From Spirochaetales bacterium (lineage in GTDB: Bacteria > Spirochaetota > Spirochaetia > Sphaerochaetales > Sphaerochaetaceae), in the NCBI GenBank assembly GCA_022771185.1, contig JALFCJ010000094.1, positions 1 through 18,445 on the forward strand: a stretch of 18,445 nucleotides of DNA. Direction: 5' to 3'. Under the pieces are notes generated by a model. It saw nothing but the letters and a program-made list of their open reading frames with translations, made no database searches and was not told the origin of the DNA. How positions within the stretch are numbered: position 1 is the first letter of the stretch; the number at the start of each line of letters is the position of its first letter. Position numbers and translations under genes: made by a program. This document shows positions 7,656 through 14,607 of this stretch, in pieces.

Positions 7656-8224
7656 TGAAGGGAAATAGCGTTAAATACGTCTGCAGAGAGTGTGGACATG
7701 AAGAAAACAAATGGGCAGGAAAGTGTCCTGAGTGTGGCAGCTGGAACAGCTTCGAGGAAGTCGAAGCTGCTTCAGTTAATGTTTGTAATCCAAATACAAC
7801 AGTAATAGATACAAGTGTAAGAAAGCTTTCTGAGATTCCCTATGAGAAGACGATGAGAGTCTCCTCTGGTATCAGCGAGCTTGATAGAGTGTTGGGTGGG
7901 GGAGTAATGAGACCCTCTGCTGTACTTGTAGGAGGTGAGCCGGGAATAGGAAAGTCCACAATAATGATTCAGATGCTTTCCTCTCTTTCCTCTTCCTCTT
8001 CAGTTTTGTATGTATCGGGAGAGGAATCTCCTTCACAAGTTAAAATGAGGGCAGAGAGACTTGGTCTCGATACTTCGAAAATAGATATCTTTTGTGATAC
8101 CAGACTTGAGGCTCTTTTGGATCTCATTGAGAAAAGGAAACCAGGATATATAGTCGTAGATTCCCTTCAGACGCTTTCTACGGCCTCTGTAGCCTCTTCT
8201 GCAGGTTCTCCCAATCCAGATTAA
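7655..8224 (+). CDS. radA: RadA (Sms) DNA repair ATPase, 5' part, ended by a frameshift
   Basis: First part of RadA, a RecA-like ATPase and DnaB-like helicase that drives branch migration during recombination repair. Its ATG shares the A of the preceding TGA stop (TGATG), giving tight coupling to the isomerase gene. Visible here are the N-terminal zinc finger (C10-x2-C13 and C24-x2-C27), Walker A GGEPGIGKST (93-102) and Walker B YIVVDSLQTL (165-174). The frame then runs ..SSAGSPN followed by Pro-Asp-stop. Every RadA continues with an QIK/QVR-type segment here, and exactly that sequence is found one base along (CAG ATT AAG from 8217). So one extra C at 8216/8217 breaks the frame; the remainder is described in the next entry. 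With that base removed the gene would encode 455 aa, the normal RadA length. This is either a recent loss-of-function mutation or an assembly error. Confidence 0.92.
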   Translation: MKGNSVKYVCRECGHEENKWAGKCPECGSWNSFEEVEAASVNVCNPNTTVIDTSVRKLSEIPYEKTMRVSSGISELDRVLGGGVMRPSAVLVGGEPGIGKSTIMIQMLSSLSSSSSVLYVSGEESPSQVKMRAERLGLDTSKIDIFCDTRLEALLDLIEKRKPGYIVVDSLQTLSTASVASSAGSPNPD

Positions 8225-8234
8225 GACCTGTTGT

Positions 8235-9023
8235 ATGGAACTCTCTCTGAGGGCCAAGAAATGCGGCTCGGCAATATTTTTTGTAGGTCATGTTACTAAG
8301 GAAGGTACCATAGCTGGGCCAAAGATTGTGGAGCACATGGTGGATACTGTGCTTTACTTTGAGAATGCAGAAAGCGGTATGAGAATGCTGAGGGCTGCAA
8401 AGAGCAGGTTTGGCAGTGTAGACGAGATAGGCCTCTTTGAGATGACAGAAAAAGGCCTCTTGTGTGTAAAGGATGCATCTAGATATTTCTTGAGTGCAAG
8501 AAGTGACGGAGACCTTCCTTCAGGAATAGCGTTTACTCCTGTAATAGAAGGATCCAGGACCTTTGTAGTCGAAGTGCAGGCTTTGGCTGTTCCTGCTCGA
8601 AGTGGCTATCAACGGATATACTCGGACAAAGTGGATATGGGAAGAGTAAATAGAATCGCTGCTATTTTGGAGCGTCATGCAGGCTTGGACCTTTCCCAGG
8701 ACGATATCTATGTAAACGTTGCTGGAGGAATGAAACTAAAAGAGGGCTCAGTAGATCTGGCGTTGGCGCTTGCTCTATATTCATCTAAGACAGATACTCC
8801 TCTTCCCTCTACTTTGGCTTCTTTTGGTGAGTTGTCTCTTGCTGGGGAAGTGAGGCCAGTTACCTTCTCATCTCGTAGAGTCAAGACTCTTTCTGATATG
8901 GGCTTTTCAAAGATAATAGTTAGCCAAGGAACAGAGAATGAAGGTAGTGCAGACACTGTTAAGGCAAAAGATATAAGAAGTGCTGTAATTGCAGCTTTTA
9001 AAGGGGCAAAAAAGAGTAAGTAA
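8235..9023 (+). CDS. radA: RadA (Sms), 3' part downstream of the frameshift
   Basis: The rest of RadA in the +1 frame; homology begins at 8217 (QIKTCCMEL) and 8235 is merely the first ATG. It carries the end of the RecA-like core, with FFVGHVTKEGTIAGPKIVEH and the RadA signature motif here written KSRFG (normally KNRFG; residues 249-253 of the repaired protein). The C-terminal Lon-protease-like scaffold domain follows, including AGGMKLKEGSVDLALALAL. That domain forms the hexameric ring and has no protease activity in RadA. There is no ribosome binding site before 8235, so separate translation is unlikely. No other stop or deletion is present and the reading frame runs to the natural C-terminus, so the damage, if real, is very recent. 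A strong terminator follows at 9092. Confidence 0.92.
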   Translation: MELSLRAKKCGSAIFFVGHVTKEGTIAGPKIVEHMVDTVLYFENAESGMRMLRAAKSRFGSVDEIGLFEMTEKGLLCVKDASRYFLSARSDGDLPSGIAFTPVIEGSRTFVVEVQALAVPARSGYQRIYSDKVDMGRVNRIAAILERHAGLDLSQDDIYVNVAGGMKLKEGSVDLALALALYSSKTDTPLPSTLASFGELSLAGEVRPVTFSSRRVKTLSDMGFSKIIVSQGTENEGSADTVKAKDIRSAVIAAFKGAKKSK

Positions 9024-9091
9024 TGACTCCTAATAAAGAGGAAGAGTAGTTTGTTAGGTGTTATAATTAACTAATCAAATATTTACAATGT

Positions 9092-9134
9092 AGAAAATAA
9101 GGCAAGAAGTAACTTCCTGCCTTATTTTCTTTTA
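9092..9134. terminator. Strong terminator between convergent radA and traB
   Basis: A 13-bp perfect stem (9092-9104 with 9118-9130), one mismatch, then a further GAAG/CTTC pair around a 3-nt loop. The right arm ends in T-rich sequence (TTATTTTCTTTTA) for plus-strand termination. The mirrored AT-rich arm gives a U-rich end for the minus strand as well, so it can serve both convergent transcripts. Confidence 0.85.
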
Positions 9135-9144
9135 GATCTATCCT

Positions 9145-10335
9145 TTATATTCTTGCGATAATAAATGGGAAAGCTACAAGGGAACCGAGAATACTGCCGA
9201 GGCTGCTTGTAAGTAGTGCCACAAGGCACTTTAAGATTCTGTTTTTATACCAGCCTTTCAGCGTCAGGGCGTCGTTAGACATGTTCTCAAAATCTTTTAC
9301 CTTTGGAGGCTTAAATGAAGCCTGCCAGATACCGGCAAATATTCCTACTCCTAAAATCGGATTCAACACAAAGAAAGGCGCAGTTACGCCGGAAAGGAGA
9401 CAAGTAAGAAATGAAGCACCACCAATAAGAGTGAATACAAAAGTAGAAGAAGCATTGGCTGCCATCCACCACAAGAATGCTTTTATTCCCTGATCCCATC
9501 CGTTAAGTACTATACCCAGTACTACAAGTAGGACGATGAGGGTCGGTATAATCCACTGTGCTATCTTACTTCCAACTCCCTTTGGAGGAATTGCAGTGAG
9601 GTCGGAGATATCAAGGGAAAGCTCTCCTTTCTCTAAGCGCTCAAATGTTCTGATGATACCTTGTGTGTGACCTGCTCCGATTACAGCGACTTTGGTTTTA
9701 CCCTCTGCTTTGAATATAGATGTAGCAAGGTATTTGTCTCTTTCATCAATGAGGACTTCCTTTACAGAAGGTAGCTCTTTAGCAACTTCCTTCATCATTG
9801 ATTCCAGCGTCTCTTCATTCTTTAACTCAGCCAGCTCTTCTTCGGATATCTCTTCGTTGGAGAATGCTGCGGAAACTAAGGTAGCAAGAAGTTTACACTT
9901 ATTCCAAAGGCTGCTTTTACCCCATGCACGACGGAATGTAATTTGTATTTCTCTATCACAAAGGGAAACGGGTATTCCCATATCCTCTGCAAGTTTTGCA
10001 GCACCTACAATCTCTGCTCCTGGATCTGCTCCTGTCTGGGCGCCCATTCTCTTCTGAAATGAAGCCAAGGCTGTATTTGCCAATAGAAGAAACCCTTTTC
10101 CGTCTTTTAGGATTTTCTTAATATCCATATTCTCCCAGCTTTTTTCCTGGGTTTTGCTTTTCATTCTTCCATCGTCAAGTTCAATGCATACGCGATCTGG
10201 ATGCTGTTCTTCGATAATTGAACGCACTTCTTCTACGCTTTGGTTTGAGACATGTGCAGTTCCTACAAGATGTATTACGTTTCCATTATCGAAGTGTATG
10301 ACGTGGTATGTGTCGCTAATCTTTTCTGTAACCAT
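9145..10335 (-). CDS. TraB/PrgY-family membrane protein (Tiki/ChaN-like superfamily)
   Basis: About 396 aa. The N-terminal domain (about 1-235) has the TraB-family motifs GTAHVSNQSVEEV, CIELDDGRMK, LCDREIQITFRR, DERDKYLATSI and AVIGAGHTQGI; the conserved His, Glu and Arg residues are those thought to form a metal-dependent hydrolase site in the Tiki/EreA/ChaN group. The C-terminal 150 residues contain about four hydrophobic segments (IIPTLIVLLVVLGIVLNGW is the first), so the protein is membrane-anchored. PrgY/TraB block peptide pheromone signalling in enterococci, but members in other bacteria have no assigned role and I assign none. I choose the ATG at 10335. A GTG at 10362 is in frame but lies inside a hairpin. 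No ribosome binding site precedes the ATG, so the start is uncertain. It sits downstream of pepD on the same strand. Confidence 0.88.
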   Translation of the reverse strand: MVTEKISDTYHVIHFDNGNVIHLVGTAHVSNQSVEEVRSIIEEQHPDRVCIELDDGRMKSKTQEKSWENMDIKKILKDGKGFLLLANTALASFQKRMGAQTGADPGAEIVGAAKLAEDMGIPVSLCDREIQITFRRAWGKSSLWNKCKLLATLVSAAFSNEEISEEELAELKNEETLESMMKEVAKELPSVKEVLIDERDKYLATSIFKAEGKTKVAVIGAGHTQGIIRTFERLEKGELSLDISDLTAIPPKGVGSKIAQWIIPTLIVLLVVLGIVLNGWDQGIKAFLWWMAANASSTFVFTLIGGASFLTCLLSGVTAPFFVLNPILGVGIFAGIWQASFKPPKVKDFENMSNDALTLKGWYKNRILKCLVALLTSSLGSILGSLVAFPFIIARI

Positions 10336-10344
10336 ACTAATCAA

Positions 10345-10373
10345 TATAACCGTCGGGGACACCGACGGCTATA
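10345..10373 (-). promoter_or_regulatory. RNA hairpin in the pepD-traB gap (attenuator or leader structure)
   Basis: A 12-bp stem with a 5-nt loop: plus-strand arms at 10345-10356 and 10362-10373, core CCGTCGG/CCGACGG. One position is G-U on the minus-strand RNA but A-C on the plus strand, so the structure fits the pepD-traB transcript. It starts 17 nt after the pepD stop and ends 10 nt before the chosen traB ATG. The tail after it (TTGATTAG) is a poor U-tract, so it may be a weak terminator, an attenuator or a translation-control element. An AAGGA at 10378-10382 lies just before it. Confidence 0.5.
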
Positions 10374-10389
10374 GTTTTCCTTATGAGAT

Positions 10390-11817
10390 TTATTTGATTT
10401 CTTTAAGCATTGCCTTAACAAAGGAAGCTACTCTCTCTGCTGACTCAACTTCAACATGCTCATTTACTGAGTGGACATCAAAGAGATTCGGGCCGATGGA
10501 TAGTGAGTCCATACCTTTGATTCTGTCATTGATTGTTCCACATTCAAGTCCAGCATGAATTGCTGTTATGACTGGTTCTTTTCCTACAATCTTCACATAA
10601 GCCTTCTGTACTTCTTTTGTAAATGCAGAGTCTGGATTTGGAGCCCAAGCCGGGTATCCGTCTCCGATCTTGACACTAAATCCGTTTCCTTCAAGGATAG
10701 ATTGGATTTCATAGGCAAGATTGAGTTTGCTTGTTTCTACAGAGGAACGGACGGAATACGTGATTTTTACACTCTTTTCGTCCATCTCTACAATTGCCAT
10801 ATTGTCACTTGTCTCGACAACGCCCTTGAGAGCCATAGACCAGCTTCTGACACCTGTAGGTGAAACAAATAGAGTCTCTCCTATTTTTCTTGACAGGTTC
10901 TCTGTAAGAACCATTTCCGGTGTCTCAATCTCTTCAACAGAGATTGTGGCATTAGGATCTGAGTATTTGTACTCAATCTCTATCTCTTTCTGAAGGTTGT
11001 TTATGATGCTTTTTGCAACTTCTTTATCTGATACTGTTATTACAGCTTCTGCTGTGGAAGGAATGACGTTTCTTCTTGTTCCACCCTTGATACTGCTTAT
11101 TCTGTATCCAGGGATCCTATTTAAAGCTCTTCCAAGAAGCTTTATTGCATTTGCTCTCTCTTTGTGGATTTCTCCTCCAGAGTGTCCGCCTAGAAGACCG
11201 GAGACTTTGATCTTTAAGCTTTCGCCTTCAGCTGTCTCCCATCTGCATTTTCTTTCTCCCACTACATCGATTCCGCCTGCGCATCCGATGTAGAAGATGC
11301 CTTCTTCTTCACTGTCGAGGTTAAGTAATCTTCTTGAGTCGATGTCTTTTTCTTCTACATTCTCAGCTCCTGTAAGACCGACTTCCTCATTTACAGTGAA
11401 GATTCCTTCAAGTGGACCATGCTCTGCTTTTTCATCAGAGAAAATATCCAGGGCAAGAGCGATTGCAATACCATTGTCTGCACCAAGTGATGTATCTTTT
11501 GCCCAGATATTCTTTCCATCTGTCATTATCTCGATTGGATCTTTTGTAAAGTCATGCTTTGAACCTTCTCTCTTTACACATACCATGTCCATATGACCCT
11601 GAAGTGCAATAGAAGGATAGTCTTCATATCCAGGTGTGGCTTTGACCTTCATGATGACGTTGCCAATATTATCAGCGAAGGCCTGTATGTCGTGTTCTTT
11701 CGCCCATGAAAGAAGGTAGTTTCTTATTCCTTCTTCATTTCCGCTTTCTCTTGGAATAGCGGATATATCGGAAAAGATCTTCCATAATCTTTTATTGTTT
11801 AAATTGTCATACCACAT
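10390..11817 (-). CDS. pepD: Cytosolic dipeptidase PepD (aminoacyl-histidine dipeptidase, M20C)
   Basis: A 475-aa zinc metallopeptidase that hydrolyses a wide range of dipeptides, including Xaa-His, in the cytoplasm. Metal and catalytic residues are visible: QGHMDMV with H75 and D77, GADNGIA with bridging D114, the general base in NEEVGLTG (E144, E145), D168 in LNLDSEEEG, and the C-terminal DVHSVNEHVEVES histidine. The lid/dimerisation domain carries GLLGGHSGGEIHKERANA. Length is normal for PepD (about 485 aa in E. coli). The start at 11817 is chosen because AGGAG lies 9 nt upstream; an in-frame GTG at 11850 would place that ribosome binding site inside the protein. It follows the MATE gene after 45 nt on the same strand and probably shares its transcript. 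Confidence 0.95.
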   Translation of the reverse strand: MWYDNLNNKRLWKIFSDISAIPRESGNEEGIRNYLLSWAKEHDIQAFADNIGNVIMKVKATPGYEDYPSIALQGHMDMVCVKREGSKHDFTKDPIEIMTDGKNIWAKDTSLGADNGIAIALALDIFSDEKAEHGPLEGIFTVNEEVGLTGAENVEEKDIDSRRLLNLDSEEEGIFYIGCAGGIDVVGERKCRWETAEGESLKIKVSGLLGGHSGGEIHKERANAIKLLGRALNRIPGYRISSIKGGTRRNVIPSTAEAVITVSDKEVAKSIINNLQKEIEIEYKYSDPNATISVEEIETPEMVLTENLSRKIGETLFVSPTGVRSWSMALKGVVETSDNMAIVEMDEKSVKITYSVRSSVETSKLNLAYEIQSILEGNGFSVKIGDGYPAWAPNPDSAFTKEVQKAYVKIVGKEPVITAIHAGLECGTINDRIKGMDSLSIGPNLFDVHSVNEHVEVESAERVASFVKAMLKEIK

Positions 11818-11862
11818 ATAGTTTTTCTCCTGACTTATGTATTGTAGCACTATTGAACAGGT

Positions 11863-13218
11863 TTATCTCTCCCCTAAAGTAAGATCCTTGATCCATTTTC
11901 CACTTCTTACTCTTATTCCTCCGATGATCATCTTTGGAATAATCTCTGATAACTTAAAAAGCAGAATGGCCCAAAGTGAAAGATGGAGGTATTTTGTACA
12001 GATGAACGCCAATGGAATGCTTAGTAGATACATAGGAATTATTTCCGAAAGCATGGAATATCTGCTGTCTCCGCCGCTACGGAGTATTCCTACCATTATT
12101 ACGACTCCTGTCATTTCGAATGGAAGTATCAAGGAAAGAGAAAAGAGAGCTTTGACGGCAATGCTTCTGGACTTTGGTGATATATTATATAGATTGATCA
12201 TAAATGGAGATGAAATAACCTCTAAAACACCCATAAAGAGGCCTATGATAAGAATGTATGAAATTATCTTCATGCCCCATCTTTGAGCTTTTTCTTTGTC
12301 TCCTTCTCCGATTATATTCCCAAGTATAATTCCAGAACCATTGGCGAGTCCCACACCTGCTACAAAGAATAAGTCCTGAATAGACATATCTATGTTGAAA
12401 GCGGCGAAGGCGGCTGTACCTAGAGAAGAATAGGCTACTTTGTAAAGAATGGCACCTATACTCCAAAGTGTTTCATGAAGAAACGCAGGTAATCCTGTTG
12501 TTCCCATCTCTTTAATAAATACTTTGTTCCACTTAAAGTCATCTATTTTTCTTGTTACGAAAGGAGCTTTTCTTTTTGTTGAAATGAAAACTAACAACAA
12601 GACTTCTACAAGTCTCGAGATAACTGTGGCCAATGCGCCTCCAAAGACTCCTAGACGAGGAAATGGTCCCAGACCAAAGATCAGGAGAGCGTTGAGAACG
12701 GCGTTAAGAATAAGGGAAAGAATAGTTGTATACATAGGAGTCTTTGCATCTCCCATGGCTCTGAAAGCCCCACTATACATCATTGAAAAGCCGGCAAAGA
12801 TGTATGAGATACCTACCGTCCTAAGATAAAGTACACCAGTCTCTATTACTTTCTCGTCCTGGGAGAATAAAGACATAAAAGAGGATGGAAAGAAAGATAC
12901 AAATACCCATCCAAGGGTTCCGATTATTATTGATATGGTTGTGGTGAATGTCGTCACTTTCCTTATTCCTTCAAAATTCTTTGCCCCGAAGTATTGGGCA
13001 AGAAATATAGATCCACCACTATTGAGACCAAAAAAAGCCATTTGAAGGAATAGGTAAAACTGATTTGCTCCTCCAATTGCAGCGACCTCAGCTTCTCCTA
13101 GTTGCCCTATCATCAAAGTATCCAGGAATCCTAATCCTGATTGGACAAGATTCTGAAGCATGATAGGAATGGCTACAACTATCAGTTTTGAAACTAATTC
13201 TTTGTTTTCTTTTTTCAT
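11863..13218 (-). CDS. MATE family multidrug/metabolite efflux protein
   Basis: A 451-aa inner-membrane antiporter of the MATE type, which exports organic cations, drugs or metabolites using Na+ or H+. Length and the run of about 12 hydrophobic segments fit the family. The first helix region (PIMLQNLVQSGLGFLDTLMIGQLG) and AIGGANQFYLFLQMAFFGLNSGGSIFLAQYFG are characteristic of MATE proteins, and the related second half begins near the FIKEMGTTGLPAFLHETLWSIG segment. The start ATG at 13218 has only a distant AAAGG (15 nt), so initiation may be weak. It is the first gene of a minus-strand run (MATE, pepD, traB) and is divergent from the lipid kinase gene. Substrate cannot be predicted. NorM and DinF subgroups cannot be separated by eye. 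Confidence 0.93.
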   Translation of the reverse strand: MKKENKELVSKLIVVAIPIMLQNLVQSGLGFLDTLMIGQLGEAEVAAIGGANQFYLFLQMAFFGLNSGGSIFLAQYFGAKNFEGIRKVTTFTTTISIIIGTLGWVFVSFFPSSFMSLFSQDEKVIETGVLYLRTVGISYIFAGFSMMYSGAFRAMGDAKTPMYTTILSLILNAVLNALLIFGLGPFPRLGVFGGALATVISRLVEVLLLVFISTKRKAPFVTRKIDDFKWNKVFIKEMGTTGLPAFLHETLWSIGAILYKVAYSSLGTAAFAAFNIDMSIQDLFFVAGVGLANGSGIILGNIIGEGDKEKAQRWGMKIISYILIIGLFMGVLEVISSPFMINLYNISPKSRSIAVKALFSLSLILPFEMTGVVIMVGILRSGGDSRYSMLSEIIPMYLLSIPLAFICTKYLHLSLWAILLFKLSEIIPKMIIGGIRVRSGKWIKDLTLGER

Positions 13219-13244
13219 CTAAAGAAGAATAAACCTTTAAAAAA

Positions 13245-13294
13245 ATGGTATCAATATTGCATTTTTTGTCACATTTCGGATAAACCAAGATAGA
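13245..13294. promoter_or_regulatory. Candidate divergent promoters for the MATE and lipid kinase genes
   Basis: Minus strand: GTGACA (13267-13272), a 16-nt spacer, TACCAT (13245-13250). Plus strand: TTGTCA (13266-13271), a 17-nt spacer, GATAGA (13289-13294). The two -35 elements sit on the same six bases, so the polymerases would compete. The -35 matches are good and the -10 matches modest. This is a prediction by eye only. Confidence 0.35.
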
Positions 13295-13323
13295 TAACAA
13301 AACAATAGAGAGGAATCCCCCAA

Positions 13324-14247
13324 ATGACAAATGCCCTTGTTGTTATAAATCCCAACGCTTCAAAAGGAAAAGGTGAAGTCAAAGCGAGAAGAATTTCCGA
13401 GTATTTCAAAGGAGCGGGGTGGAATTGTACTATTGCTTATACTCAGGGTGCAGGGCATGCGGAAAAACTGGCGAAGAGTGGTGCTGAAAATGGATTCAAG
13501 ACAATAATAGCCGCCGGCGGAGACGGAACGGTAAACGAAGTCGTCAACGGAATAATGCGCTCCAAGAAAGATGTGGATATGGGGATTATTCCTGTAGGAA
13601 GGGGAAATGATTTTGCCTGGATTGCAGGAATTCCTACAGATTGGAAGAAAGCCAGCGATATAATCATAAAGGGAACTCCAATAAAGACAGATGTGGGACA
13701 CGCCAAAGGAACTGTTGCAGACAAGTACTTTTTAAATGGCATGGGCTTTGGCTTTGAGCCTATGGTTAACTTTAGAGCCCAGGAGTATAAACACCTTAAT
13801 GGCATGGCCAGTTATGTGGCGGCATTTATCAGCATTCTGATGAATCCTCCTAAGGGATATGAAATAGCCATGTCATTGGACGGAGGAGAGACAAGAAACT
13901 TTAAGTCCCAGCAGATCAGTATGAATAATGGTCGAAGAATGGGATCCTCGTTTCTTATGACTCCAAAGGCCGAGATCGACGACGGCTTATTGGATTTCAT
14001 GTTTACAAATAGGCTATATAAAGGGTTCGGACTTATCGGTCTCGTCCTCAAGTTCTTTAAAGGTGCAATGGTATCTGATAAAGAAAACTTCTCATATGGA
14101 AACGCAAAACATGTAGTCATCGATGTTTTTGGACAGGGTGCAGTATCACATGTGGACGGAGAGGAGTTCGAAAGGGCAGGAAACCACTTTGAAATCGATA
14201 TACTCCCATCTGCTGTGAGCTTATATAGGCCGGGTAGGGGTAAATAA
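13324..14247 (+). CDS. Diacylglycerol/sphingosine kinase-family lipid kinase (YegS/DgkB-like)
   Basis: A 307-aa soluble lipid kinase that transfers phosphate from ATP to diacylglycerol or a similar lipid at the inner face of the membrane. The N-terminal catalytic domain shows VINPNASKGKG (7-17), the nucleotide-binding GGDGTVNEVVNGI and PVGRGNDFA. The second beta-sandwich domain contains LNGMGFGFEP, SSFLMTPKAEIDDGLLD and the near-terminal HVDGEEFE motif typical of DAGK_cat/YegS proteins. The length is normal (about 300 aa). GAGAGGA lies about 9 nt before the ATG at 13324. It is transcribed divergently from the MATE gene and appears to be a single-gene unit. Family members act in membrane phospholipid turnover (DgkB) or on phosphatidylglycerol (YegS); sequence by eye cannot decide which. 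Confidence 0.93.
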   Translation: MTNALVVINPNASKGKGEVKARRISEYFKGAGWNCTIAYTQGAGHAEKLAKSGAENGFKTIIAAGGDGTVNEVVNGIMRSKKDVDMGIIPVGRGNDFAWIAGIPTDWKKASDIIIKGTPIKTDVGHAKGTVADKYFLNGMGFGFEPMVNFRAQEYKHLNGMASYVAAFISILMNPPKGYEIAMSLDGGETRNFKSQQISMNNGRRMGSSFLMTPKAEIDDGLLDFMFTNRLYKGFGLIGLVLKFFKGAMVSDKENFSYGNAKHVVIDVFGQGAVSHVDGEEFERAGNHFEIDILPSAVSLYRPGRGK

Positions 14248-14519
14248 GAGTCTCATTTCTATTGGTGTCGGTTAGTTTCTCTTTTTGTACATAACTAGAG
14301 TAAGATATCAACATGGATATGGTTTACTTTTGATGCTTTAAGGAACAATAACGAGAAATAGATTCGTTTGGATATAAGGCAGAAAATAGGCCTGGTTTTC
14401 ATGGTAAGCGAAATTTTATATTTGAAAATAATAGTTATTACTTATAAGTGGTATGAAAAAATATTATATTTTATCTAAGTGTATTTTATACAATAAGATA
14501 TAGAAGTTAAAAATTTTGT
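14248..14519. other. Intergenic region without a recognisable gene
   Basis: AT-rich spacer between the lipid kinase and the hydrolase gene. No open frame with a ribosome binding site is seen, and no convincing terminator follows the lipid kinase. An imperfect inverted repeat centred on AGGCCT (about 14382-14400, arms GAAAA and TTTTC) might be an operator, but support is weak. Confidence 0.5.
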
Positions 14520-14548
14520 TTGACTTCTGTTTTAAAGAAATGTAGTAT
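14520..14548 (+). promoter_or_regulatory. Sigma-70-type promoter of the glycoside hydrolase-like gene
   Basis: -35 TTGACT (14520-14525), a 17-nt spacer, -10 TAGTAT (14543-14548), with a perfect TATAAT immediately after (14549-14554). Just downstream, CCCG-ATA-CGGG (14556-14566) can form a small hairpin at the 5' end of the transcript. The leader is about 50 nt long. Confidence 0.6.
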
Positions 14549-14607
14549 TATAATACCCGATACGGGGCTTTATTTGTGGATTTTCACACTTTTTTTGGAG
14601 AATTAAA

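Noticed and set aside
8205..8240. Programmed +1 frameshift in radA
   Set aside because: The site (AAT CCA GAT TAA) lacks a known slippery codon next to a stop or a stimulating ribosome binding site; a mutation or assembly error is simpler.
9692..10057. Plus-strand open frames opposite traB, pepD and MATE, and minus-strand frames opposite gyrA
   Set aside because: They are complementary shadows of well-supported genes with no family match and no own ribosome binding sites.
10336..10362. GTG start for the TraB-family gene at 10362
   Set aside because: It lies within the arm of the hairpin, and the added residues do not match the family; kept only as an alternative.
11818..11850. Upstream GTG start for pepD
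   Set aside because: The strong ribosome binding site for the ATG at 11817 would lie inside the coding region, and the extra residues do not resemble PepD.
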